Assembly: GCA_947372405.1 (NCBI GenBank)
Contig: CANBTO010000055.1
Location: forward strand, 1 to 15,091
Source of the DNA: Verrucomicrobiaceae bacterium
GTDB taxonomy: Bacteria; Verrucomicrobiota; Verrucomicrobiae; Verrucomicrobiales; Akkermansiaceae
Reading direction: 5' to 3'
DNA length: 15,091 nt
Part shown: piece by piece, positions 7,176 to 14,765 of the stretch
How positions within the stretch are numbered: position 1 is the first letter of the stretch
Layout: each line of letters starts with the position of its first letter
The notes under the pieces: generated by a model
Database searches by the model: none
What the model was told of the DNA's origin: nothing
The model's input: only the letters and a program-made list of their open reading frames with translations
Position numbers and translations under genes: made by a program

Positions 7176-8052
7176 CCAACTTCAGCGCGAGTTTTTCAAG
7201 GCGCTGCTGCTTCCCCTGCGTGGCTCCAGCAGGAACTCCACCGAGCTGTCGGCCACGGAGGAAGGGCATTCGCCCGAGTTTTTCCGCATCGCGGACGAGA
7301 TCATCAAACCCGGACCATCGCTCACATCCGCGGAGCGGCTGGAACTCTATCACCGGCAGTACTGGTTCCGCATCCTGGACTCGCTGGCCGAGGATTTCCC
7401 AGTCCTGCGAAAAATGGCGGGCGACGCCGTCTTCTGGGATCTGGTCGAGGCATATCTGCTTGAACGTCCGTCGCACAGTTTCACCCTGCGCCACCTCGGC
7501 GAGGCGTTTCCTGGATTCATCGGAACATCATCGCTACTAACAGAAACACAAAGGCGGTGGTTTGGCGCCGTGGCGGGCATCGAGTATGCGTTCATGGAAT
7601 GTTTCGAATCCGCGCAGGGTGCGCTGCCCGAGCCGGAGGATCTCGAATCCTCAATCATCGAACTTCAGGAACATGTCAAACTTCTCCACCTGCCGGTCCC
7701 CGCCGATCTCTGCTGGGAATGGCCGGATTTCTCAGCCGCCGAGGCCGTGGAGCCACAGGAAACCCACGTGGCAGTCTGGCGCGGGCCTTCCGGCCGGAGC
7801 CATCACGAACGCATCGAGGCGGCGGAAGTACCGCTACTGGTCCGGCTCAAAAAAGGCATTCTCCTGGCCGAGCTTTTCGATTCACTACCGGAGCCCGCGC
7901 CCACCGAAGAGGAGATCACCCGCTGGTTCGCCAAATGGCAAAGCCACCGCTGGCTGGGCGTGCGCGGCAAGGAAGGCAAACAGGAACTCGACTCCACCGG
8001 CGGCTGGCAAGGCATGGACCGCATGAGCTCGCAGGCGGTGACAATGGATTGA
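7162..8052 (+). CDS. DUF2063 domain protein, putative MNIO partner (BufC/HvfC-like)
   Basis: 296 residues. The N-terminal helical DUF2063 domain is seen in LQREFFKALLLPL (7-19) and in RLELYHRQYWFRILDSLAED then FPVL (59-82), the core signature of the family. The C-terminal half (~150-290) is a second, less conserved domain containing HLPVPADLCWEWPDF and an acidic patch PEPAPTEEE. In known systems the partner recognises the precursor leader and presents it to the MNIO enzyme, and both are needed for modification. It is translated from a strong Shine-Dalgarno within the MNIO gene and is the last gene of the operon; the next gene has its own promoter-like sequence. Confidence 0.88.
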   Translation: MPDLDQLQREFFKALLLPLRGSSRNSTELSATEEGHSPEFFRIADEIIKPGPSLTSAERLELYHRQYWFRILDSLAEDFPVLRKMAGDAVFWDLVEAYLLERPSHSFTLRHLGEAFPGFIGTSSLLTETQRRWFGAVAGIEYAFMECFESAQGALPEPEDLESSIIELQEHVKLLHLPVPADLCWEWPDFSAAEAVEPQETHVAVWRGPSGRSHHERIEAAEVPLLVRLKKGILLAELFDSLPEPAPTEEEITRWFAKWQSHRWLGVRGKEGKQELDSTGGWQGMDRMSSQAVTMD

Positions 8053-8086
8053 GCCCGTACGATACCCACAGTCCACAACGCCGAGA

Positions 8087-8115
8087 TTGACATGACTAAG
8101 TCACTTGACTAGGTT
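8087..8115 (+). promoter_or_regulatory. Candidate promoter with overlapping operator for the toxin-antitoxin pair
   Basis: TTGACA (8087-8092) is a perfect -35 box; 17 bp later is a weak -10, TAGGTT (8110-8115). Between them lies the palindrome TGACTAAGTCA (8093-8103), and TGACTA recurs at 8106-8111, one 13-bp step away. Palindromes overlapping the promoter are typical of autoregulated type II TA operons, where the antitoxin or the complex binds. Confidence 0.5.
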
Positions 8116-8122
8116 TCCACTC

Positions 8123-8398
8123 ATGAAAACCGTGTCGATTCATGAAGCCAAAACGCATCTGTCACGGCTGATTCAGCAGGCTTTGGATGGCGAGGAGATC
8201 ATCATCGCCAACCGCAACGAGCCGATGGTCCGGCTGGAAGTAATCCGTGAAAAACAAAGCGCTCGGCGCTTCGGTGGATTGAAGCCAATGGTCGTCGCGA
8301 TGGGGCCGTCGTTTGACGAACCGCTCGAGGATTTCGACGCCTATGCCCCGCCGGCGACGATGAAGGTGGCGGAGGATCCGGTGAATTACCGCGTATGA
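8123..8398 (+). CDS. Type II antitoxin, Phd/YefM family
   Basis: 91 residues. The N-terminal MKTVSIHEAKTHLSRLIQQA is the classic Phd/YefM DNA-binding fold (start strand, EAKxxLSxLI helix), followed by GEEIIIANRNEPMVRLEVI. The C-terminal tail (FDEPLEDFDAYAPP), acidic and likely unfolded, is the part expected to neutralise the toxin. ATG 8123 is preferred over an in-frame TTG at 8105, which would lie in the operator region. The stop overlaps the toxin start by 4 bp (ATGA), giving coupled synthesis. Confidence 0.9.
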   Translation: MKTVSIHEAKTHLSRLIQQALDGEEIIIANRNEPMVRLEVIREKQSARRFGGLKPMVVAMGPSFDEPLEDFDAYAPPATMKVAEDPVNYRV

Positions 8399-8784
8399 AA
8401 TTGCTGTTAGACACCCACACGATCCTCTGGATGGTAGCGGACGACGCGCGACTCACCGGGAATGCGCGGCGCATGATCTCTGATACGGCCGACATCGCAT
8501 GGAGCGTTGCCTCGCTATGGGAGATCGGCATCAAGCTCAGCCTGAACCGACCGGACTTCATGCTGCGGCAGGGTTGGGAACGGCTGATCCCCGAGGAAAT
8601 GACCCGCAACGGCATCCGCCGCCTGGATTTGCTGCCCGTCCACTGCGCGGCGGTTTCCAAGCTGCCATGGCATCATCGGGATCCATTCGACCGCCTGCTC
8701 GTCGCACAGGCCCGCTGCGAAAAACGCAAACTGCTGAGCTGCGATCCGGCATTGGATGCCTACGACGTGGCTCGCATCTGGTGA
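8395..8784 (+). CDS. vapC: PIN-domain toxin, VapC family
   Basis: 129 residues, normal VapC size. It opens with KLLLDTHTILW (D6). The other acidic metal-binding residues are E43 (SLWEIGIK), D96 and D99 (HRDPFDRLLVAQA), and D117 near the end (LLSCDPALD). PIN toxins are Mg-dependent RNases that stop growth by cutting tRNA or rRNA. The catalytic set looks complete, so the toxin is probably active. It is coupled to the Phd-type antitoxin through ATGA. The target RNA cannot be told from sequence. Confidence 0.92.
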   Translation: MKLLLDTHTILWMVADDARLTGNARRMISDTADIAWSVASLWEIGIKLSLNRPDFMLRQGWERLIPEEMTRNGIRRLDLLPVHCAAVSKLPWHHRDPFDRLLVAQARCEKRKLLSCDPALDAYDVARIW

Positions 8785-8883
8785 GTCCAAGGGACACAAG
8801 ACGGCGATGGATTGAGTGGCATGAATCCCGTCTTGCCCCGCGCCGTGCCGCCTGCTTCCATCAGCCCCCCAACACGCATTCCC

Positions 8884-10257
8884 ATGGCCAACAAAGACGT
8901 CACCGATCCCGCCCGAATGGAGAAAATCGTTTCTCTCTGCAAACGCCGGGGCTTCATTTTCCAAGCTGGCGAACTCTACGGCGGACTCAACGGCTGCTGG
9001 GATTACGGCCCGCTCGGTGCCGAACTCAAGCGCAACCTCAAGGACTTCTGGTGGCGCAAGACCGTGCAGGAACGCGACGATGTGCTCGGCATGGACGGCG
9101 CGATCCTGACCATGGAACAGGTGCTGCAGTCGTCCGGTCACATCGGTGGATTCTCCGATCCGATGGTCGATTGCAAGACCTGCAAGGGCCGCTTCCGCGC
9201 GGACAATCTGGAAACCTCGCAGTGCAAGGAGAAGCCGAGCGTGTGCCCCGGCAACTCGCCGAAATGCGAGCTAACAGAACCGCGCCAGTTCAACCTGATG
9301 CTCCAGACGAACTTCGGCGCCACCGGCGAGCAGATCGCCTATCTCCGCCCGGAGACCGCGCAGTCGATCTTCTGCCAATACAAGAACATCCTCGATTCGA
9401 ACCGCATCAAGCTTCCCTTCGGCATCGCCCAGTGCGGCAAGTCGTTCCGCAACGAGATCAACCCGCGCAACTTCACCTTCCGCTCGCGCGAGTTCGAGCA
9501 GATGGAGATCGAATACTTCTGCCACCCGGACGACGGCATGCGGCTCACCGACGAGTGGTTGGAGGCGCGTCTCTCGTTCTACGAGGAGATCGGCATCCCA
9601 CGCGAAAAGCTCCACATCCTCGACGTGCCGGATGGCGACCGCGCGTTCTATTCGAAGAAGACCTACGACATCGAATACGAGTTTCCCTTCGGCATCCAGG
9701 AGCTCGAAGGCGTCGCCTATCGGACCGACTACGACCTCGGCGTCCATCAGAAGGGCGCGGGCAAACCGCTCGAATACTTCGACGAGGAAACGAAACAGCG
9801 GTTCCTCCCGCATGTCGTCGAGCCGTCCGCCGGTTGCGACCGCACCGTGCTCGCGCTGATCTGCGAGGCCTTCGACGAGGAAATTCTAACCGATGAGAAG
9901 GGCAAGGAGGACATCCGCACCGTGCTGCGCTTCAAGCCCACCATGGCGCCGATCAAGGTCGGCATTTTCCCGATGCTGAAGAAGAACGAGGAGCAGGTCC
10001 GCATCGCCCGGGACATCCAGAAGTCGCTGCAGAAATGGATGACCGCTTTCTACGACGACGGTGGCGCGCTCGGCCGCCGCTACCGCCGCCAGGACGAAGT
10101 CGGCACGCCATACTGCGTGACTGTGGACTTCGACAGCCTCGGCGAGAACGGCGAGGAACTCAAAGGCACCGTCACCATCCGCCACCGCGATTCGATGGAA
10201 CAGGAGCGCATCAAAATCGACGCGCTTCTGCCATGGCTGCTGGAGCGGGTGAGGTGA
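8884..10257 (+). CDS. glyQS: Glycyl-tRNA synthetase, single-chain alpha2 (class IIa) type
   Basis: 457 residues from ATG 8884; earlier in-frame starts (8812 TTG, 8821 ATG) would add a proline-rich leader not expected in the family. It joins glycine to tRNA-Gly in the cytoplasm. Visible signatures are MEKIVSLCKRRGFIFQAGEL, YGGLNGCWDYGPLG, class II motif 2 FRNEINPRNFTFRSREFEQM (from 188), and motif 3 GCDR (317-320). A Cys-rich insert (C97, C100, C114, C121, C128) probably binds zinc. The anticodon-binding domain covers ~355-457 (APIKVGIFPMLKKNE to LLPWLLERVR). This is the form found in many Gram-positives, archaea and eukaryotes, rather than the alpha2beta2 GlyQ/GlyS form. It is followed at once by a double-hairpin repeat. 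Confidence 0.96.
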   Translation: MANKDVTDPARMEKIVSLCKRRGFIFQAGELYGGLNGCWDYGPLGAELKRNLKDFWWRKTVQERDDVLGMDGAILTMEQVLQSSGHIGGFSDPMVDCKTCKGRFRADNLETSQCKEKPSVCPGNSPKCELTEPRQFNLMLQTNFGATGEQIAYLRPETAQSIFCQYKNILDSNRIKLPFGIAQCGKSFRNEINPRNFTFRSREFEQMEIEYFCHPDDGMRLTDEWLEARLSFYEEIGIPREKLHILDVPDGDRAFYSKKTYDIEYEFPFGIQELEGVAYRTDYDLGVHQKGAGKPLEYFDEETKQRFLPHVVEPSAGCDRTVLALICEAFDEEILTDEKGKEDIRTVLRFKPTMAPIKVGIFPMLKKNEEQVRIARDIQKSLQKWMTAFYDDGGALGRRYRRQDEVGTPYCVTVDFDSLGENGEELKGTVTIRHRDSMEQERIKIDALLPWLLERVR

Positions 10258-10263
10258 TGGGAG

Positions 10264-10313
10264 GAACGGGGACAGGTTGTCCCCGCGACGGAATGGGACT
10301 GCAAGTCCCAGCC
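10264..10313. repeat. Double-hairpin 50-bp repeat, copy 1 (3' end of glyQS)
   Basis: Hairpin 1 pairs GGGGACA (10268-10274) with TGTCCCC (10278-10284); hairpin 2 pairs TGGGACT (10294-10300) with AGTCCCA (10304-10310). It starts 6 bp after the glyQS stop and is followed by a six-T run (10322-10327), so it can act as the glyQS terminator. Copy 2 at 11113-11162 is identical at 45 of 50 positions. Confidence 0.75.
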
Positions 10314-10325
10314 ACTGTGACTTTT

Positions 10326-10784
10326 TTAATATTCACCCGCCGAGTGGTATACCTTCTTGTTTGTGTTTGAAATCCTGAAAACGCCTGCCGCCAAGAGCAA
10401 GGTGGCGGGCATTGCACAGGACCAATATTCGGCGGGTTCCGCAGGTCCGTATTCATAGTCATGAAACGAGTCTTGGTTCAGATTTTCAAACCGAACCATC
10501 ATGATGGCGAAGAGCAACACCCCACTTGTGATACAAATCACTCCCGCAACAACCGAATCACGGCAGAGCCACAACATCGGCAAAAGGACCGTCATGACGA
10601 AAAGCACGATGCAAAGACCATAATACCAACCACTGCCTATCGGCGACCAATTCATCGGCCCGCCAAATCTGGTCGGTGACGTTGCCGCCATGCAATAAAG
10701 GAGCGTGCCGACACATCCAGCGAGGAGCATCATGGTTCCTGTCAAGGATCGTAAAATCCGTCGGCTCTTGTTCTCGCGTCGCAT
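10326..10784 (-). CDS. Hypothetical four-helix membrane protein
   Basis: 152 residues, not recognised. The hydrophobic segments are about 14-34, 54-74, 77-97 and 119-138. The N-terminus is strongly basic (MRRENKSRRILR), which suits an inside N-terminus. The loop between helices 3 and 4 is acidic and aromatic (NQDSFHDYEYGPAEPAEYW). Base composition is clearly lower in GC (around half) than in its neighbours, which may mean recent acquisition. It is convergent with glyQS; the two stops are about 70 bp apart, with a double-hairpin repeat between them. No sequence-based function can be given. Confidence 0.6.
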   Translation of the reverse strand: MRRENKSRRILRSLTGTMMLLAGCVGTLLYCMAATSPTRFGGPMNWSPIGSGWYYGLCIVLFVMTVLLPMLWLCRDSVVAGVICITSGVLLFAIMMVRFENLNQDSFHDYEYGPAEPAEYWSCAMPATLLLAAGVFRISNTNKKVYHSAGEY

Positions 10785-10855
10785 GAAGATTCCGAACTGC
10801 CGGCTTCTTACACAAAGACAAACGTCTCCTGTAAACCTAGAAAGAAAAATAGAAC

Positions 10856-10970
10856 CGCAGATGGACTCAGATTCACGCAGATGATCAAAGAGTTGTGTTG
10901 ATCGGGTCGCTCACCCAAAGGGTTGACGTCCAATTGCCCTCAAGCCTCTTAACATCAATGTCCATCTGCG
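10856..10970. repeat. Inverted-repeat element with CGCAGATGGAC ends
   Basis: CGCAGATGGAC (10856-10866) and its exact complement GTCCATCTGCG (10960-10970) bracket 93 bp. Near the left arm the words CAGATT (10868-10873) and CGCAGATG (10876-10883) repeat the theme. No open frame lies inside. It resembles a small non-autonomous or degenerate interspersed element; its mobility is unproven. Confidence 0.4.
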
Positions 10971-11112
10971 TTAATTTGACTCATTGTTGATATTTCCAGT
11001 TCGTCCATCTCCGCTTCGCTCCGGTTGCGGTTCATTTTCCTCTTTAGGGTAATGAATTTTCGGTGAATTTGAAAACAGTGTGGATATCAGGACCATGCTC
11101 GGTGGCTGAGAA

Positions 11113-11162
11113 GAACGGGGACAACATGTCCCCGCGACGGACTGGGACTTCAAGTCCCAGCC
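11113..11162. repeat. Double-hairpin 50-bp repeat, copy 2 (3' end of ABC transporter gene)
   Basis: Same stems as copy 1: GGGGACA/TGTCCCC (11117-11123, 11127-11133) and TGGGACT/AGTCCCA (11143-11149, 11153-11159). Four of the five differences from copy 1 are in the loops and one in the spacer; the stems are unchanged. It ends 1 bp before the ABC gene's stop codon (11164-11166), so it lies in the 3' end of that mRNA. No T-tract is seen in that direction. Confidence 0.75.
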
Positions 11163-11163
11163 G

Positions 11164-12897
11164 CTACCGCGCTTCTGCTGTTAGAAACGACTTGCGGCAG
11201 AGCTCCGAGTATTTGCCTCCGCGGGCGAGCAAGGTGGCGTGAGTGCCTTGTTCGATGACCTCGCCTTTTTCGAGCACGTAGATGCGGTCCGCGTTCTGGA
11301 TGGTGGACAGGCGGTGGGCGATGACGAAGGCGGTGCGGTTCTCCATCAGGCGGTCGAGCGCGTCCTGGATCTGGCGCTCGGTCTCGGAATCCACGGAGGC
11401 GGTGGCTTCGTCTAACAAAAGAATCGGCGCGTTCCTGAGCAGGGCGCGGGCGATGGAGAGGCGTTGTTTCTCGCCACCTGAGAGTTTCACGCCACGCTCG
11501 CCGACGTTGGTGTCGAGCTGCTTGGGCAGCTCGCTGACGAAGGTTTCGGCATGGGCGGCGGTGAGGGCGATCCAGAGTTCGGCGTCGGTGGCTTCGCGCT
11601 TCGAAAGCAGCAGGTTTTCCCTAACGGTGCCGTTGAAGAGGAACGGCTCCTGGGTGACGTAGGCGAGGCGTTCGCGCAGCGAGGATTTCGCGAGCGTTTC
11701 GATCGGGATGCCGTCGATGCTGATGGTGCCGGAGGTGGCCTCGTAGAAACGCGCGAGCAGTGACAGCACCGTGGTTTTCCCCGCACCGGTGGAGCCGACG
11801 AGCGCGATGGTTTGTCCCGGCAGCGCGTCGAGCGTGACGCCGTGGAGTGTGGGCTGGTCCTGATAGGAGAACGTGACATTCTCGAAACGGACGTGGCCGC
11901 GGATTTCCGCCGGCAAGCTGTCTCCGGAGCTGGCGTTGGGTTCTTCTCCGGCGTCGAGGATCTCAAAGACGCGGTCCGCCGCCGCCCGACCTGATAGAAG
12001 CATCTGGTTGAGGGAGTTCAGGCGGTCGATGGGCTCGTAGAAGAGCGAAAGGAAAAGCAGAAACTTGGTGAAGTCCCCCAGTGTGAGGTCTCCCTTCATG
12101 ACAGCGAAGCCGCCGAAGGCCAGCACCAGCACGTAGCCGGTCATCCGCAGGAAGGACATGCCGGGCGAGTAGATGGCCCACCATTTCATCATGCGCAGGG
12201 TGGTCTGGCGCAAGTGGTCGGAAAAGCGGTTGAAGCGCTCGTGCTCGGCGGTCTCTGCTGCGTAGGCCTTGATCTGGCGGACGCCGGAAATGTTGTCATG
12301 GAGCAGGGCGTTGAGGTCGGAGGCGGCGTCCCGCTGGTTGCGGTAGCGGTCCCGTCCCCTCGTCGAGTAGATCCAAGCTCCCAAAGCCAGGAATGGCACG
12401 GGCAGCGTGGCCCAGGCGGCCACCACGGGGTTCAGGAAGAAAAGATAGACGCCAATGCCCAGCACCTGCATCGCCGCGATGAGGCCCTGCTCGACGCCGT
12501 CGATGAGGACACGCTCCATGTTCGTCACGTCCTCGACGACGCGGGTCATGATGTCGCCCGTGCGCCGCGTATCGAACCACCGGAGCGGCAGGCGCTGGAT
12601 TTTCCCGTAGAGATCCGAGCGGATGTCGAAGATGACCCTCTGCTCGAAGGTGTTGTTGATGAAGATCCGCAGGGCGTTCAGGCCGTCCTTGGCCAGGAAC
12701 CCGGCCAGCGCGATGAAAATCCAGAAAGGAAACTCCGAGTGACGGCCGGGATCGGGAATGATCTTGTCGATCACGTGGCCGGTGGCGTTTGGAAACACGA
12801 AAACCGCCACGGTCATGCCGATCGCGCATAAAAGCTGGGCGGTGGCGAGGCCCGGGTAGTGGCGCAGATAAGAGAATACGCGGAGAATCGACTTCAT
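11164..12897 (-). CDS. ABC exporter half-transporter (MsbA/lipid- or multidrug-type)
   Basis: 577 residues: an N-terminal six-helix membrane domain (~1-310) fused to one ATPase domain (~340-577), the standard exporter half-unit that works as a dimer. ATPase motifs: Walker A GSTGAGKTT (368-376), Q-loop YVTQEPFLFNGTVREN, signature LSGGE (472-476), Walker B ILLLDEA (D496, catalytic E497), and switch His 528 in IAHRLST. All key residues are intact. WFDTRRTGDIMTRVVEDV in the membrane domain is the usual coupling region. The substrate is unknown; lipid, peptide or drug are all possible. ATG 12897 (MKSILRVFSYLRHYPGL) is chosen over an upstream in-frame start at 13020, which would add 41 residues without ABC features and overlap the divergent leader. 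Confidence 0.94.
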   Translation of the reverse strand: MKSILRVFSYLRHYPGLATAQLLCAIGMTVAVFVFPNATGHVIDKIIPDPGRHSEFPFWIFIALAGFLAKDGLNALRIFINNTFEQRVIFDIRSDLYGKIQRLPLRWFDTRRTGDIMTRVVEDVTNMERVLIDGVEQGLIAAMQVLGIGVYLFFLNPVVAAWATLPVPFLALGAWIYSTRGRDRYRNQRDAASDLNALLHDNISGVRQIKAYAAETAEHERFNRFSDHLRQTTLRMMKWWAIYSPGMSFLRMTGYVLVLAFGGFAVMKGDLTLGDFTKFLLFLSLFYEPIDRLNSLNQMLLSGRAAADRVFEILDAGEEPNASSGDSLPAEIRGHVRFENVTFSYQDQPTLHGVTLDALPGQTIALVGSTGAGKTTVLSLLARFYEATSGTISIDGIPIETLAKSSLRERLAYVTQEPFLFNGTVRENLLLSKREATDAELWIALTAAHAETFVSELPKQLDTNVGERGVKLSGGEKQRLSIARALLRNAPILLLDEATASVDSETERQIQDALDRLMENRTAFVIAHRLSTIQNADRIYVLEKGEVIEQGTHATLLARGGKYSELCRKSFLTAEAR

Positions 12898-13048
12898 GGA
12901 GACGCCACGAGCGATGGCCGGACGTGGATGCTTTGTAAAGCCAAGGCCGAAAGAAGATTGAAAGAAGGTGAAATTTGGGATTGCGGAGGCTGACAACGAC
13001 TTCCTAGTGTCCTTCCACACGGAATTTAAAGCTCCACTTTACAAACCC

Positions 13049-13846
13049 ATGGCCAACGTCTTCGGAATCCTCACCGCCATCGTCCTCGCACTGTCGGCAT
13101 TCATCGCGTATCAGAACAAAAAGGCTTACGAGAACGAGATCTCGGAAACCGCTAACCAGAAGGGCAAACTCCGCGAAAGCGAGAAGAGGCTCAAAACCGC
13201 AAAAGACAACTTGGCCTCCACCATCGCCGAACGCACCGGTGTGGACGAGGAGAACCTCAGGTTGACAGGTGTTGAGGCGACCCAGAAAAAAGACAACGAG
13301 GACCTCAACCAACAGATCTCCGCCAAGACAACCAAAACCGCCGCCAACAAGGAGCAGCTCGACAAGTTTCGCGAACAGACATCGAAGATCGGCGACGTGA
13401 AGGAACTTGCCTCCAAGATGCGCCAGACCAACTCAGATCTTGAAGAGCTCGCCCAGTCGATCAAGGCAACCGATGACAAGCTGGCCAATCTCACTGCGGA
13501 CAACAACAAGACCGAGGCCCACGCTACTGCGATCAAGAAGAAGTTCGAGACCATCAGCAACGTGCTCTCGCTGCCGACGCTCAACACGCGCATCCGCTCG
13601 ATCTATCCTTCCTGGGGCTTTGTCACCCTTGCCGCAGGCAACAATGGCGGCGTCGTGGCAAACTCCACACTTGATGTCGTCCGCGGGAGCAACGTGATCG
13701 CCAAGCTGATGGTGACCGCGGTGGAAAGCAATTCCGCCTCCGCAAGCATCATCCCCGATTCCATGGCACAGGATGTCACACTGATGGTCGGCGACCGCGT
13801 CGTCCCCTCCCAGAAGTCCGCCGCTCCCCAACCTTCCAAAAACTGA
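13049..13846 (+). CDS. Membrane-anchored coiled-coil protein, paralogue A
   Basis: 265 residues. One N-terminal membrane helix (~4-21, VFGILTAIVLALSAFIAY) is followed by a long Lys/Glu/Asp-rich region with heptad-like character (~22-175) and a compact C-terminal beta-type domain (~178-255) containing PSWGFVTLAAGNNGG and LMVGDRVVPS. The tail is Pro/Ala-rich. The C-terminal domain aligns without gaps to that of the next gene. The protein probably projects into the periplasm. Family not identified; the final domain recalls SH3-like or FlgT-C-like beta domains, but this is a guess. ATG 13049 is preferred because it places the helix at the N-terminus; an in-frame GTG at 12968 would add 27 polar residues. 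Divergent from the ABC gene. Confidence 0.8.
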   Translation: MANVFGILTAIVLALSAFIAYQNKKAYENEISETANQKGKLRESEKRLKTAKDNLASTIAERTGVDEENLRLTGVEATQKKDNEDLNQQISAKTTKTAANKEQLDKFREQTSKIGDVKELASKMRQTNSDLEELAQSIKATDDKLANLTADNNKTEAHATAIKKKFETISNVLSLPTLNTRIRSIYPSWGFVTLAAGNNGGVVANSTLDVVRGSNVIAKLMVTAVESNSASASIIPDSMAQDVTLMVGDRVVPSQKSAAPQPSKN

Positions 13847-13885
13847 TCCACGGATTTTTTCCGACACAGACCTTCCTCAAACCCC

Positions 13886-14695
13886 ATGAAAGCCATTCTT
13901 TACGTTGTTGCCATCATCGCAGCACTTGGTGCCGTCTACTTCACTCTGGATCACACCAAGAAGTTCGAAGCGCTCCAGACCGTCCGCCGTGAAACCATCG
14001 CAACCAACAAGAAAACTTCCGCAGATGCGGACGTGACGGAAAACAAGCTCAAACATGAAAAGGAAGTGCTTGTGACTTCCACTTCACGCCGCGAGGAACT
14101 CACCCAGAGCATCACCACTCTCAAGTCCACCGGCTCCACCCTGAAACGTCAGGTTGATGAACTGGACGCCACGCTGGCAGCTCAGGATGCGGAATTCGCG
14201 GAACTGAAAAAAACCTTGGAGGAGGTCAACAAGATCCTCAAGGACCTCGGTGGCAACGTGACGCTCGAAAGTCTCCCCGATAAGATCAAGGAGATCGAGG
14301 CGGATAAGAAATCCCGCCAGGACAAGCTTGAGGAACTCCAGACACTCGTGGCGGCCGCCGAAAAACTGCTTGAGAAAAACCGCGCGGAAGTGGACCGCTT
14401 GATGAAGCGCGACATGGAGCGCAACAGCCACATCGGCCGCAACTCGATGGAGTCCGTGGTCACTGCCGTCAACCAGGACTGGGGTTTCCTCGTCATCGGA
14501 GCGGGATCGAACTCGGGCTTCACCCCGCAGACCAGCCTCATCGTGCAGCGCAACGGTCGGCTTATCGGACGCGTCCATCCATCGGCGATCGAGCCGACCC
14601 AGACCATCGCCGAGATCGATTTCAACAGCCTGGCCACCGGCGTGCGGCTTCAGCCGGGTGACCGCGTGATTCTTTCCAAGCCCGCCACGAACTGA
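13886..14695 (+). CDS. Membrane-anchored coiled-coil protein, paralogue B
   Basis: 269 residues with the same plan as paralogue A: N-terminal membrane helix (~3-20, AILYVVAIIAALGAVYFTL), a long charged coiled coil (~25-180), then a C-terminal domain (~190-265) with NQDWGFLVIGAGSNSG, LIVQRNGRLIGRV and LQPGDRVILS. It follows paralogue A by 39 bp in the same direction, so they are probably co-transcribed and may form a hetero-oligomer. Function unknown. A strong terminator follows. Confidence 0.82.
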   Translation: MKAILYVVAIIAALGAVYFTLDHTKKFEALQTVRRETIATNKKTSADADVTENKLKHEKEVLVTSTSRREELTQSITTLKSTGSTLKRQVDELDATLAAQDAEFAELKKTLEEVNKILKDLGGNVTLESLPDKIKEIEADKKSRQDKLEELQTLVAAAEKLLEKNRAEVDRLMKRDMERNSHIGRNSMESVVTAVNQDWGFLVIGAGSNSGFTPQTSLIVQRNGRLIGRVHPSAIEPTQTIAEIDFNSLATGVRLQPGDRVILSKPATN

Positions 14696-14718
14696 GTTTC
14701 ACGGGTATTTTTCAATCC

Positions 14719-14755
14719 AGGCTCCGAGGGCTTGCAAGCTCCGGAGCCTGTTTTA
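14719..14755 (+). terminator. Rho-independent terminator after the coiled-coil pair
   Basis: Outer stem AGGCTCCG (14719-14726) with CGGAGCCT (14742-14749), plus an inner stem around GCTTGCAAGC, followed by GTTTTATG. It starts 23 bp after the stop of paralogue B. It also separates that operon from the lipoprotein gene. Confidence 0.8.
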
Positions 14756-14765
14756 TGTTCGCACG

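Larger units (their letters stand above)
10785..11163. other. 379-bp non-coding, repeat-bearing stretch
   Basis: No convincing gene. It holds an 11-bp inverted repeat (10856-10866 and 10960-10970) with degenerate GCAGAT-type words around the left arm, and copy 2 of the double-hairpin repeat at its right end. It is less GC-rich than the flanking genes. Confidence 0.6.

Noticed and set aside
9271..9277. CTAACAG resembling an intron branch point plus 3' splice site
   Set aside because: The host genes are uninterrupted and bacterial; the resemblance is coincidental, although the hexamer enrichment itself is reported.
8499..9896. 465-codon open frame overlapping vapC and glyQS
   Set aside because: It is Arg/Pro/His-rich out-of-frame translation of GC-rich genes; both overlapped genes have clear family signatures.
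10785..11112. Possible CRISPR or tRNA in the non-coding stretch
   Set aside because: There are no regularly spaced direct repeats and no cloverleaf; only the inverted repeat and degenerate words are visible.
12214..12831. Plus-strand open frame opposite the ABC membrane domain
   Set aside because: It is antisense to a well-supported gene, with no start signal and shadow-like composition.
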